Source: Methylobacteriaceae bacterium (lineage in GTDB: Bacteria; Pseudomonadota; Alphaproteobacteria; Rhizobiales; Beijerinckiaceae). Taken from it: DNA of 32,087 nucleotides. The DNA lies in contig JAFAME010000099.1 of NCBI GenBank assembly GCA_019233695.1, positions 1 through 32,087 of the forward strand, written 5' to 3'. This document shows, one piece after another, positions 17,402-25,824 of this stretch. The notes under the pieces were generated by a model, which was not told where the DNA came from, did no database searches, and worked only from the letters and a program-made list of their open reading frames with translations. Position numbers and translations under genes: made by a program. The number at the start of each line of letters is the position of its first letter. Position 1 is the stretch's first letter.

Positions 17402-18856
17402 TCAAATCCCGGCGGAACTCCTCGTCCGAGCGCCCGGCTCGGCCTGGTCGGCGATACGGCCGAGACTCTCCTTGCGGCCGAGCACCGCGAGAACCTCGAA
17501 GATGCCCGGCGAGGTGCCGCGCCCGGTGAGCGCGGCGCGCAGAGGTTGCGCCACCTGCGCCAGTTTGAGGCCCGCCTCCTCGGCGTAGCCACGGACCGCC
17601 GCCTCGGTCGAGGCCGGCGCCCAATCGGCAATTGCATCGAGCCGAGCGAGCAGCCGGGAGAGATGTTCGCGCCCGCTGGTGATAAGAATTTCGGTCGCCT
17701 TGGCGTCCATTGCCAACGGCCGATCCGCGAACAGAAACAAGGCTCCGTCAATCAGCTGGACAAGTGTCTTGGCACGCTCCTTGAGGCTTGGCAGGGCGGC
17801 GAGCAGCTTGCCGCGCGTCGTCTCGTCGAGCTTGGCGGCAACTGCGGCTCCGCCGGGGAGGTAGGGCAGGGCGGCCTCGAGCATCGCCAGAAGCTCGGCG
17901 TCGCTCGCAGCGCGCATGTAGTGACCATTGATGTTTTCGAGCTTGGCAAAGTCGAGCCGCGCCGGCGAACGCCCGATGCCTTCGAGATTGAAGGTCGCGA
18001 CCAACTCCTGCGTCGAGAACAACTCCTGGTCGCCGTGGCTCCATCCCAGGCGAGCGAGATAGTTGCGCATGGCGGCGGGCAGGAAGCCCATCGCGCGATA
18101 GGCTTCGATGCCGAGGGCGCCGTGGCGCTTGGAGAGCTTGGCCCCGTCCGGCCCGTGGATCAGGGGAATATGGGCCATCGCCGGCACCTGCCAGCCAAAA
18201 GCTTGGTAGATATGGGTCTGGCGCGCCGCGTTGTTGAGGTGGTCGTCGCCGCGGATGATGTGCGTGACGCCCATGTCGTGGTCATCGATCACGACCGCGA
18301 GCATGTAGGTCGGCGTGCCGTCGGAGCGCAGCAGAACGAGATCGTCGAGATCCTTGTTCTGCCAGACGACACGTCCCTGCACCTTGTCGTCGACGATCGT
18401 CTCTCCTTCGAGCGGGGCCTTGAGCCGCACGACGGGTTTGACATCGGCCGGCGCGTCCTTCCCGTCGCGCTCGCGCCAGCGACCGTCGTAGCGCATCGTG
18501 CGGCCCTCTCGGCGCGCCCTCTCGCGCATCTCTTCGAGCTCCTCGGGGGTCGCATAGCAATTATAGGCGCGGCCTGCCTTCAGGAGCTCGGCGACAGCCT
18601 CCCGGTGCCGCTCCACGCGCGAGAACTGGTAGGTGACATCCCCATCCCAGGCGAGGCCGAGCCAGCTCAGGCCATCGACGATCGCTTCGATGGCGGCCTC
18701 GGTCGAGCGCTGGCGATCGGTGTCCTCGATGCGCAGGAGAAAGCTGCCGCCGTGGCGGCGGGCATAGAGCCAGTTGAAGAGCGCCGTCCGCGCCCCGCCG
18801 ATATGCAGAAAGCCGGTCGGCGACGGCGCAAAACGGGTCACGACGGAATGGTTCAT
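17402..18856 (-). CDS. gltX: Glutamate--tRNA ligase
   Basis: This class I aminoacyl-tRNA synthetase charges tRNA-Glu and, in bacteria without GlnRS, often tRNA-Gln too. The HIGH-type signature is [19 protein letters not shown] (HIGG at residues 18-21), and the KMSKS-type loop is [12 protein letters not shown] in mid-protein. The C-terminal anticodon-binding helical domain is complete. At 484 residues from ATG 18856 the length is normal. Many alphaproteobacteria carry two gltX paralogues; this one neighbours gltA and diverges from comEC, a common arrangement in the order. Confidence 0.97.
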   Translation of the reverse strand: MNHSVVTRFAPSPTGFLHIGGARTALFNWLYARRHGGSFLLRIEDTDRQRSTEAAIEAIVDGLSWLGLAWDGDVTYQFSRVERHREAVAELLKAGRAYNCYATPEELEEMRERARREGRTMRYDGRWRERDGKDAPADVKPVVRLKAPLEGETIVDDKVQGRVVWQNKDLDDLVLLRSDGTPTYMLAVVIDDHDMGVTHIIRGDDHLNNAARQTHIYQAFGWQVPAMAHIPLIHGPDGAKLSKRHGALGIEAYRAMGFLPAAMRNYLARLGWSHGDQELFSTQELVATFNLEGIGRSPARLDFAKLENINGHYMRAASDAELLAMLEAALPYLPGGAAVAAKLDETTRGKLLAALPSLKERAKTLVQLIDGALFLFADRPLAMDAKATEILITSGREHLSRLLARLDAIADWAPASTEAAVRGYAEEAGLKLAQVAQPLRAALTGRGTSPGIFEVLAVLGRKESLGRIADQAEPGARTRSSAGI

Positions 18857-18933
18857 AAGAGCTCGTGCGCCACGTTGCGCTGATTGGAGTTGAAGTGCCC
18901 CGATCTTCCCCCATCGGGCGCGTCGTGTAGCAT

Positions 18934-21270
18934 GTGGGGTGTTGGGGGCAAGCGCGCCATGGGGTGATCTGGAGAGGCGGAGGGAAGGGGCAAGCCGCTG
19001 CGGCGGCCGGCGCTGCCGCAGGCGCCGGTCTTGGCATTGGGGCATGGCTCGCGGGCGTGTGGCGCGACCTGCGAGCCAGGACCGCGGCCGCATTCGAGAT
19101 TGAGCTCGACCAGCGCCGCCCCTTCCTGTGGCTGCCCGCGGCAGCTGGATCGGGCGTGCTCCTCTACATGGGCGCCGCCCGCGAGCCGCCGCTCCTTCTG
19201 CCGGGCCTCATCGGCGTCGTCTTTGCGATGTTGGCCGTTGTTGGCCGCCGGCGTCGATGGCTGTTTGCGTCGTGCGTCGGGCTTGCCGCCGTCTTTGCGG
19301 GATTCTTCAGTGCCACCTGGCGCACCGCGCGGATTGCCGCGCCCGTCCTCGACCACATACGCATCGTCCACCTGACGGGCTTCATCGAACAGATGGATTT
19401 CCGCCGCACGGGCGCGCGCTTTCTCTTGCGCGTGGCAGGCGCGAGCGAGCTCGCGCCGGGCGCGATGCCCTATCGGGTGCGGTTGACGATAAAGCGCACC
19501 CCGGAGGTCGAGGCGGGCGCTTTCGTCGCCGTCACGGCGCGCCTCCTGCCGCCTGCTCATGCCGCGCTCCCCGGCGGCTATGACTTCGCTCGCGATGCGT
19601 ATTTTTCCCGCATCGGCGCGGTCGGTTCAGTCCTCGGGGGATTGACGGTTGCAACGCCCGCTTCGCCGCCCGATTTCGCGCTTTCCGCCGCAACGGCCAT
19701 CGATCGCCTGCGCAATGCCCTGGCGCGGCGGGTCTTTGCCATCGTCGGGGGCGATGCGGGCGCGATCGCCGCGGCGATGGTCACGGGCAAGCGCGATTTT
19801 CTCTCCGAGGACGCAAGGGAGCTCATTCGCGAGGCGGGCATCTTTCACATCATCACCATTTCCGGCGTGCAGATGACGCTCGTCGCCGGCATCCTGTTCG
19901 TGGCGGCCCGGCGGCTTCTGGCACTGAGCCGCACTCTGGCGCTGCACTATCCCATCAAGGCGTGGGCGGCGGTCGTGGCGATGCTGGGCGCCATCGGCTA
20001 CGACATCATGACCGGGTCGCGCATCGGCACCCAGCGCGCGCTTTTCATGACACTTATCATGCTGGGCAGCGTGCTTGTCGGGCGCCGCGCCTTCACGATG
20101 CGCAACCTTGCCTACGCAGCCCTCGCGGTCATCGCCGTCGAGCCCGAGGCCATCCTCGGCGCGAGCTTTCAGCTCTCTTTTGCCGCGGTCGCCGCGCTCG
20201 TCGCTGTCTACGAGGCGCGCGTTGCGGCAGCCTCGAAGCTGCGCCAGTCCGGTCCATCCGGCCGGCCGCCGCCTGGCAGTATCACCAGTCCGTGGCGGGC
20301 GCTGTCAGGCTTGCGCCACCTCCTCTTTGCCACGCTCTGCGCCACCACAGCGACCGCCTCCTTCATGGCCTACAATTTCCATGAGCTCAGCCCCTATGTG
20401 CTCATCGGCAATCCGCTGACGCTCGCGCTGATCGAGCTCTTCGCCGTGCCGGGAGCGCTCATCGGCACGGTGCTTTATCCGCTCGGTCTTGACGGGCCTG
20501 TCTGGGTCTATGTCGGCGCAGGCATCAAGTTCATCATCTGGATTGCAGGCTATATCGCGGCAGCGCCCGGCTCGACGCTTCATCTCGATGCGTTTGCGCC
20601 CTCGGCCATCCTCTTTCTGAGCCTCGCGGTGCTCTCGCTCGTTATCTGGCGAACGCCGGCGCTGCGGCTGACGGCGCTGCCCCTCGTTGCCATCGGCCTC
20701 TGGGCGGCGGCGTCCGGCCCGCACTATGACGTGATCGTCGCGCCGACCGGCGACATCGTTGCCGTGCGCGGCAGCGACGGCAGGCTCGGCATCCTCGCGG
20801 CCCGCGCCAACGATTTTGCCGCCCAGCAATGGCTGAGCGCCGACGGCGAGGAAGGACTTGCCGGGGATGCCGGTGCCCGCGATGCACGCTGCGATCGCCT
20901 CGGCTGCGTGGCCCGGCTCGCCGACGGCCGCGCGCTGTCGCTCGTGCTTCAGATCGATGCGTTCGAAGAGGATTGTGCGCGCGCCGCCGTCATCGTGTCG
21001 CGCCTGGCCGCGCCCAAAAATTGCAAGGCGGCCGTCGTCATCGATGCGGAGCGGCTCGGCCGGGGCGGGGCGACGGCCTTGACGTTTGCGGACGGAACGG
21101 CCGCGGTCGCAACCGCCCGCACCGATCAAGCCGATCGGCCATGGTCGCCTGCTCCCCCGCCGCGCAAGGCCTGGCGGCCCGAGGGGAGTTCAACAAAGCC
21201 TGAGGCGGCGAGCGATGAAGACACCGGCTCCGGTGCCAATGCGCCGCCGGAGCCAGCGGCAGCGGAGTAG
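18934..21270 (+). CDS. comEC: ComEC/Rec2-type DNA uptake channel protein
   Basis: ComEC forms the inner-membrane channel for single-stranded DNA during natural transformation. The N-terminal part has a few membrane helices and an OB-fold-like DUF4131 region (about residues 60-230). The Competence domain follows, with hallmark sequences [29 protein letters not shown] and [13 protein letters not shown], and about ten membrane helices to residue 590. The C-terminal domain lacks the HxHxDH zinc motif of the metallo-beta-lactamase-like nuclease of Bacillus ComEC; it reads [19 protein letters not shown] and is Cys-containing. The start is uncertain: GTG 18934 is the longest form (778 residues), and GTG 18964 is also possible. 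The gene is convergent with the next small gene. Confidence 0.88.
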   Translation: MGCWGQARHGVIWRGGGKGQAAAAAGAAAGAGLGIGAWLAGVWRDLRARTAAAFEIELDQRRPFLWLPAAAGSGVLLYMGAAREPPLLLPGLIGVVFAMLAVVGRRRRWLFASCVGLAAVFAGFFSATWRTARIAAPVLDHIRIVHLTGFIEQMDFRRTGARFLLRVAGASELAPGAMPYRVRLTIKRTPEVEAGAFVAVTARLLPPAHAALPGGYDFARDAYFSRIGAVGSVLGGLTVATPASPPDFALSAATAIDRLRNALARRVFAIVGGDAGAIAAAMVTGKRDFLSEDARELIREAGIFHIITISGVQMTLVAGILFVAARRLLALSRTLALHYPIKAWAAVVAMLGAIGYDIMTGSRIGTQRALFMTLIMLGSVLVGRRAFTMRNLAYAALAVIAVEPEAILGASFQLSFAAVAALVAVYEARVAAASKLRQSGPSGRPPPGSITSPWRALSGLRHLLFATLCATTATASFMAYNFHELSPYVLIGNPLTLALIELFAVPGALIGTVLYPLGLDGPVWVYVGAGIKFIIWIAGYIAAAPGSTLHLDAFAPSAILFLSLAVLSLVIWRTPALRLTALPLVAIGLWAAASGPHYDVIVAPTGDIVAVRGSDGRLGILAARANDFAAQQWLSADGEEGLAGDAGARDARCDRLGCVARLADGRALSLVLQIDAFEEDCARAAVIVSRLAAPKNCKAAVVIDAERLGRGGATALTFADGTAAVATARTDQADRPWSPAPPPRKAWRPEGSSTKPEAASDEDTGSGANAPPEPAAAE

Positions 21271-21272
21271 AC

Positions 21273-21310
21273 CCGGCACGCCTCAACGGTTGTGACGTCC
21301 GCCGTGCCGG
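21273..21310. terminator. Long-loop inverted repeat between convergent genes
   Basis: CCGGCACG at 21273-21280 is perfectly complementary to CGTGCCGG at 21303-21310 across a 22-base loop. It starts just after the comEC stop and overlaps the 3' end of the small minus-strand gene, so it could stop transcripts from both sides. There is no T-run, which keeps confidence low. Confidence 0.35.
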
Positions 21311-21507
21311 AAGATCTGGCAGCGCTGGTCGGCGTTCTTGAAATACGGCGGATCGCAGGGCGCATAGTCCCTGGCGCAGAGCGGCTGGCACACCGTCTCC
21401 TCGCCGTAAGCCGGATATTGCGCGTAGTAGCTTCCAGCGCTCGCGGGGGCGGGCGCCAAGAATGGCAGGAGGGCAGCCGCAGCCAGGAAGATCGATCGCT
21501 TTGACAT
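21283..21507 (-). CDS. Small secreted cysteine-containing protein
   Basis: A 74-residue protein with a textbook signal peptide: a KR n-region, the core IFLAAAALLPFLAPA, and the cleavage motif ASA-G at about residue 24. The mature part, about 50 residues, contains four cysteines (CQPLC, APC, RCQ) and several Tyr and Pro. The cysteines suggest disulfides in the periplasm. The ATG at 21507 has GGAG 7 bases upstream. I recognise no family. It is convergent with comEC and lies 61 bases downstream of the aldehyde dehydrogenase on the same strand, so it may be co-transcribed with it. Confidence 0.7.
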   Translation of the reverse strand: MSKRSIFLAAAALLPFLAPAPASAGSYYAQYPAYGEETVCQPLCARDYAPCDPPYFKNADQRCQIFRHGGRHNR

Positions 21508-21568
21508 GGGGTTGCTCCGAATGGGCCGTCACCTACAAATGCGGATGCCGGCGCATTGTTCAAGACGC

Positions 21569-23020
21569 CTAGCCGCGGCCTGCCGCCGGATAGACTACCA
21601 CCGACTTGATATTGACGAACTCGCGGAGCCCGAACTCCGAGACCTCACGGCCATAGCCGCTGTTTTTGACCCCGCCGAACGGCATGCGGGCGTCGGAACG
21701 CACGGCTTGGTTGACGAAGCTCAGGCCCGCCTCGAGCTCTTCGGCGGCGATGCGCTCGCCGCGAGCGGGGTCGCGGGTGATGACCCCCGAGCCGAGGCCG
21801 AATTCCGAGTCGTTGGCGATGCGGATGGCATCAGCCTCGTCGCTTGCTTCGATGATGGCCGCAACCGGCCCGAAGACTTCGTCATCATGGGCGGGCATGC
21901 CCGGCTTGACGTCGGTCAGCACGGTCGGCGGATACCAGGCGCCCGGCCGATCCGGGATCTTGCCGCCCGTCAGCAGGCGGGCACCCTTGCGGATGCTTTC
22001 CTCGACCTGTGCGTGGATTGCATCACGCGCCTCGACGCTCTGCATGGGCCCGAGCTTCGTGGCCGCCTCGCGCGGATCGGCCATGACGAACGTCTGCATC
22101 CGCGCGACGAAGGCCTGCTCGAAGGCCCGGCGCACGTTGGCCGCGACGATGAAGCGTTTGCCGGCAATGCAGCTCTGGCCGCCGTTGACCATGCGGGCAG
22201 CGGCGCACACCTCGGCAGCCTGGGAGATGTCGGCATCCTCGAGCACCAGATAGGCATCCGCGCCGCCGAGCTCGAGCACGGTCTTCTTCAGCGCGGCGCC
22301 CGCGGCCGCAGCGACCTTGCGCCCGGCCTCGACGCTGCCGGTCAGCGTTGCCGCCGCGATGTTCGGATCATCGATCAACGCCCTCACATCCCGGCTGGGG
22401 ATCAGCAATGTGCGGAACACATTCTCCGGAAAGCCGGCTTCGCGGAAGACGCGCTCCACGGCGAGCGCGCAGCCCGGTACGTTGCTCGCATGCTTCAGCA
22501 CGGCGGTGTTGCCGGCCATCAGGCCGGGCGCGGCGAAGCGGATTACCTGCCAGAACGGAAAGTTCCATGGCATGATGGCCAACACCACGCCGAGCGGATT
22601 GTAGGTGACGAAAGCCTTCGGCCCGCCGATGTCGACAGCACTGCGCGCGAGAAATTTTTCGGCAGCTTCGGCGAAATAATCGCAACTGAAGGCGCACTTT
22701 TCGACTTCCGCCCGCCCTTCTGTTCGAGTCTTGCCCATCTCGGCCGTCATCAGCTCGGCGAACTCGTCCTGCCGCGCCCGCAGCACCTTGGCTGCCGCAT
22801 GCATGAGCCGCCCGCGTTCGGCAAAGGATGTGTGCCGCCACGACTCGAAGGCGGCGCGCGCATCCCGCGCGATCGCGTGCGCTTCCTCGATCGACACGCC
22901 CTCGTAGACGCGGCCTGGCTTTCCGGTCGAAGGGTCTATCGTCGGAAACCGCGGCCGGCTCTCGCCATGGGATTCAGGCGTGCTCGGCGGCAGGTCGATC
23001 GAGAGTGGGTGCGTGCTCAT
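21569..23020 (-). CDS. NAD(P)-dependent aldehyde dehydrogenase, succinate-semialdehyde type
   Basis: An aldehyde dehydrogenase superfamily enzyme that oxidises an aldehyde to its acid with NAD(P). All key residues are present: the PWNFPFWQ segment, E250 in VLELGGADAYLVLEDAD, and the nucleophile C284 in NGGQSCIAGKR. The closest match by eye is the Sad/YneI-type succinate-semialdehyde dehydrogenase (EVEKCAFSCDYFAEAAEKFL and the LGGADA variant), so succinate semialdehyde is a likely but unproven substrate. The ATG at 23020 has GGAGG 8 bases ahead, which fixes the start at 483 residues. No GABA aminotransferase gene is nearby. Confidence 0.9.
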   Translation of the reverse strand: MSTHPLSIDLPPSTPESHGESRPRFPTIDPSTGKPGRVYEGVSIEEAHAIARDARAAFESWRHTSFAERGRLMHAAAKVLRARQDEFAELMTAEMGKTRTEGRAEVEKCAFSCDYFAEAAEKFLARSAVDIGGPKAFVTYNPLGVVLAIMPWNFPFWQVIRFAAPGLMAGNTAVLKHASNVPGCALAVERVFREAGFPENVFRTLLIPSRDVRALIDDPNIAAATLTGSVEAGRKVAAAAGAALKKTVLELGGADAYLVLEDADISQAAEVCAAARMVNGGQSCIAGKRFIVAANVRRAFEQAFVARMQTFVMADPREAATKLGPMQSVEARDAIHAQVEESIRKGARLLTGGKIPDRPGAWYPPTVLTDVKPGMPAHDDEVFGPVAAIIEASDEADAIRIANDSEFGLGSGVITRDPARGERIAAEELEAGLSFVNQAVRSDARMPFGGVKNSGYGREVSEFGLREFVNIKSVVVYPAAGRG

Positions 23021-23112
23021 GGCGCGATCCTCCGGAAGCGAGTGCCATAGATATCGCCTTCCGCCGCGCTCATTCCAGCCCGAGGCTTCTGGGCCAAGCG
23101 CTCCGTCAGGGA

Positions 23113-23142
23113 ATGACATCCTGAGTGCAGGTGTGATATAAT
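23113..23142 (+). promoter_or_regulatory. Strong extended -10 promoter for the coiled-coil gene
   Basis: A perfect TATAAT at 23137-23142 is preceded by TG one base upstream (extended -10) and by ATGACA at 23113-23118 with an 18-base spacer. It lies 16 bases before the GTG start at 23159, so the leader is only about 10 bases. It is the best consensus promoter in the window. Confidence 0.7.
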
Positions 23143-23158
23143 ACAATTAAAGGTTGAA

Positions 23159-23543
23159 GTGGCCGACTCTGAAGTCATTGCCGCACTTGAAGCTTTCGGC
23201 CGCCGGTTTGACGGTCTGGAGGCTCTTTTCGAGAGGGTGGAGGCAAGTCTGAGAGCGCTCGAAATCACCGTGCGATCGATCGATGCGGGCGTCCGAGCGG
23301 TGCCCGACCTCAATGCGCTGGCCAATCGTGCCAAGCTCACGCTCGACATGCTGCAGGAGCATCGCGACGAGATGAGCATGATGCGCGCAGGTATCAAGGA
23401 TTTTCGCCCGGGTGAACGTCACGAGAGGCGAGATCGAGTCGATTCACAGCGACCTGCGGCGGCTCGAGGCAAAAGACCTCGACAAGGAAGTCCGCCTCCG
23501 CATGGTCGACGAGATCGTGCGAAGCACGCCGGCCGACACGTGA
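23159..23543 (+). pseudogene. Small coiled-coil protein gene with an apparent frameshift
   Basis: The frame opens with GTG at 23159 (AAAGG 5 bases ahead) and encodes an amphipathic, coiled-coil-like protein: VIAALEAFGRRFDGLEALFERVEASLR and on to LDMLQEHRDEMSMMRAGIKDF. At the TTTT run 23401-23404 the sense ends: this frame continues into low-complexity Arg- and Pro-rich sequence to 23608. One frame over, the sequence resumes sensible helix, FARVNVTRGEIES then SDLRRLEAKDLDKEVRLRMVDEIVRS, and stops at 23543. Removing one T restores a single product of about 127 residues. It could be a true mutation, a sequencing error in a homopolymer, or slippage. No named family is recognised. Confidence 0.6.
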
Positions 23544-23623
23544 GGTGCCACGGGTTCCCGCCTCCCGTCGCACAAAAGGGCAGTCTCCCGGCCGGCGGCG
23601 CTTGGTAGCCTTCCTGCAGCAGG

Positions 23624-25216
23624 TCACGGATCGATCAGTACCCCCGGATTCAATACGCCCTGCGGGTCGAGAACGCGCTTGGCGGCCCGCAATGCTTCCG
23701 CGAAGAGATTTGGCCGCTGCCGGTCATACCAGGGGCGGTGGTCGCGCCCGACGGCGTGGTGGTGGGTGATCGTGCCGCCCGCTGCAAGGAGCGCGTCGCC
23801 CGCCGCCTTCTTGATCGCCCGCCATTGCTCCAGAAGAGCGCCATGGCGCCCCAGAGCATGGAACGTGAAGTAGGGCGCTGGCCCGTCGGGATAGACATGG
23901 GTGAACCGGCAGGTCACCTGCCCGGGCCGGCCTGTCGCGGTGCGGATGGCATCGGCGGTCGCGCGGGTGATTGCCGCGTGCGCGGCTTCGAAGCGGTCCC
24001 AGGTGACGGCCGTCTCGAACGTGTCGGTGATGATGCCGCGCGGCACCATGCGCTCGCGCGCATAGGGCATGCGAATGAAGGCATTGCGCCATAGGCCTGC
24101 TGCTCCTTCGCGGTGTGCCTCGGCGCCCTCGGTGCGCTCCGGCACGCCCCCATGGTCGCGGCAGCATTCGAGCGCCCGTCCCATCCACGCATCGAGCGGA
24201 TGGTCGGCCGACTCGAAGCCGAGCACCAGGATCGCGGCGCTGCCGTCGCCGGCGCCCGTGTCGCAGGCCTCCTGCGCATCGAGGAGCCGGCAGTTCGACG
24301 GATAGAGCGCTGCCTGGGCGATTGCGCGCACGGCGCTGGCGGCGGCATGAAAATCCTTGAACCGCACGGCGCCGCCGGCGCGGTATTTCGGGCGGTCCTG
24401 GACGCGCATCCAGGCTTGCGTGATGACGCCCAGGATGCCTTCCGAGCCGATCAGCATGCGGTCCGGGCTCGGGCCTGCACCCGAGGCCGGCAGCCGGCGC
24501 GTCTCAAAGGTGCCGGCCGGCGTCACGATGCGCAGGCTTTCGACAAAATCGTCTATGTGGGTGGTAAGGGTCGCAAAATGTCCGCCGGAGCGGGTGGCGA
24601 TCCAGCCCCCGAGCGTCGAATGGGCGAAGCTCTGCGGGAAGTGCCGCAGCGTCACCCCGTGCCGCTTCAGCTGCGCTTCGAGCGCCGGGCCGAAGGCGCC
24701 GCCCTCGATCCGCGCCGCGCGCGAGGCGCGGTCGAATTCGAGAACTTTGCCCAATCGGCTGAGATCAAGCGTCACGAGGGGCCTTTCGCGCGCCGCATCG
24801 ACGGTCACGCCGCCGACGACCGAGCTGCCGCCGCCGAAGGGGACCAGCATCGCCCCCGCCGTGCCGGTCCAGTCCATCACCGCCGCCACGTCCCCTTCGG
24901 TAGCCGGAAAAGCCACCACATCGGGCGCGCTCTCGTAATCGTTCAACATGCCGCGGGCCGTGTCCGGGTAGGATTTGCCGAAGGCGTGCGCCGCGCGGTC
25001 GTAGCGCTCGGTCGAACACAAGGCCGCAAGACTTGCCGGCGGCCTCAGGCGCGGCGCGCGCAAGCGTAGCTCGTCGAGGCCCGGCACAGGCAGCGAGGCG
25101 AACTCCTCGACGCCAAACCGCTCGCGGTGGATCTTCAACGCGAAGGCCTCCTCCTCGGGCGTCATGCCCTCGCCTTCGCAGCCCCAGCCGAAGAATTTGA
25201 GCCGGCTCCCCGCCAT
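23624..25216 (-). CDS. FAD-binding oxidase of the alkyl-DHAP synthase type
   Basis: A flavoprotein of the VAO/PCMH family. The N-terminal FAD-binding domain covers about residues 90-270 (VVAFPATEGDVAAVMDWTG, VPFGGGSSVVGG, HSTLGGWIATRSGGHFATL, MLIGSEGILGVIT). The C-terminal oxidase domain ends with GGTITHHHAVGRDHRPW. The triple His and GRDH are typical of alkyldihydroxyacetonephosphate synthase and related bacterial oxidases, where the His cluster binds the substrate. At 530 residues it is of usual length. The ATG at 25216 has GGGAGA ahead. No ether-lipid partner genes are visible, so the true substrate (ether lipid, or another hydroxy acid as in lactate or glycolate oxidases) is open. Confidence 0.85.
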   Translation of the reverse strand: MAGSRLKFFGWGCEGEGMTPEEEAFALKIHRERFGVEEFASLPVPGLDELRLRAPRLRPPASLAALCSTERYDRAAHAFGKSYPDTARGMLNDYESAPDVVAFPATEGDVAAVMDWTGTAGAMLVPFGGGSSVVGGVTVDAARERPLVTLDLSRLGKVLEFDRASRAARIEGGAFGPALEAQLKRHGVTLRHFPQSFAHSTLGGWIATRSGGHFATLTTHIDDFVESLRIVTPAGTFETRRLPASGAGPSPDRMLIGSEGILGVITQAWMRVQDRPKYRAGGAVRFKDFHAAASAVRAIAQAALYPSNCRLLDAQEACDTGAGDGSAAILVLGFESADHPLDAWMGRALECCRDHGGVPERTEGAEAHREGAAGLWRNAFIRMPYARERMVPRGIITDTFETAVTWDRFEAAHAAITRATADAIRTATGRPGQVTCRFTHVYPDGPAPYFTFHALGRHGALLEQWRAIKKAAGDALLAAGGTITHHHAVGRDHRPWYDRQRPNLFAEALRAAKRVLDPQGVLNPGVLIDP

Positions 25217-25387
25217 GGCATTCTCCCGACATCCTTGGAAACATCGGACGACGGAAGCCGCGGCGCGTCAACGCGCGTTTTCGGTTCCTGTCGAGGCGCG
25301 GGCGCGCCGGCTCAAAATCGGGACGATTAACGAACTGGTTACCCGGCTCGCCGACATTCGAGGGGTTGTGTTGGTGAGGAGTAAACC

Positions 25388-25657
25388 ATGGATGGTACGG
25401 CAGGAATTTCCGGCGATCGGCTTCGCTCCTTCGTCGAGCGCATCGAGCGCATCGAGGAGGAGATCAAGGGACTGAACGAAGACAAGAAGGACATCTATGC
25501 CGAAGCCAAGGGTGACGGCTTCGATGTCAAGATCCTGCGCGAAGTCGTCCGGCTGCGACGCCAGGACGACAAGGAGCGCGACGAGCGCGACGCGCTCCTC
25601 GACGTCTATCTCCACGCCATCGAGACCGCGCGACCCCTCGCGCAGGCTGCCGAATAG
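25388..25657 (+). CDS. gapR: GapR nucleoid-associated protein (DUF2312)
   Basis: GapR is a small alphaproteobacterial DNA-binding protein that, in Caulobacter, gathers on overtwisted AT-rich DNA ahead of replication forks and RNA polymerase and assists topoisomerases. The 89-residue product shows the family helix pattern: RLRSFVERIERIEEEIKGLNEDKKDIYAEAKGDGFDVKILREVVRLRRQD, then ERDERDALLDVYLHAIE. The first helices form the dimer coiled coil and the basic RLRRQD helix binds DNA. The ATG at 25388 follows AGGAG by 6 bases. It diverges from the FAD oxidase with 171 bases between. A hairpin terminator candidate follows the stop. Confidence 0.92.
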   Translation: MDGTAGISGDRLRSFVERIERIEEEIKGLNEDKKDIYAEAKGDGFDVKILREVVRLRRQDDKERDERDALLDVYLHAIETARPLAQAAE

Positions 25658-25669
25658 GCAAGATCCGAG

Positions 25670-25707
25670 GCCGGCGCTGCGGACCCCTTACCGATCCGCA
25701 GGCCGGC
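25670..25707 (+). terminator. Bulged hairpin, probable gapR terminator
   Basis: GCCGGC (25670-25675) and TGCGGA (25678-25683) pair with TCCGCA (25695-25700) and GCCGGC (25702-25707), separated by a small internal bulge and an 11-base loop. It begins 13 bases after the gapR stop. The T content downstream is only GCTTTCTG, so it may be leaky. Confidence 0.5.
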
Positions 25708-25731
25708 TCGGCGCTTTCTGCCTCCGTCAGT

Positions 25732-25808
25732 TCGTCCCGGCCGGAGCGAAGCGGAGAGCCGGGATCTGGCGCCCGATCCCGACTGGCGCTGCGCGCTTCC
25801 GGGATGAC
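25732..25808. repeat. Intergenic palindromic element
   Basis: A nested palindrome lies between convergent gapR and the RlpA-like gene. The outer arms are GTCCCGGCC on the left and CCGGGATGAC on the right, and the inner stem is CGGGATC (25760-25766) with GATCCCG (25775-25781). The sequence between, with GGAGCGAAGCGGAGAGCC, matches my memory of a dispersed palindromic element common between genes in Hyphomicrobiales genomes. Only this copy is seen here, so its repeat status is inferred. Confidence 0.5.
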
Positions 25809-25824
25809 AAGGATCGTCTCACAG

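Noticed and set aside
17381-18883. A 500-residue plus-strand frame across gltX
   Set aside because: It is antisense to an intact gltX. The translation has no domain and typical shadow composition.
21506-23050. A 514-residue plus-strand frame across the aldehyde dehydrogenase
   Set aside because: The dehydrogenase on the other strand has all catalytic residues and a strong ribosome binding site; this frame has neither.
25727-25810. CRISPR or tandem repeat array
   Set aside because: There is one nested palindrome only, with no regularly spaced direct repeats.
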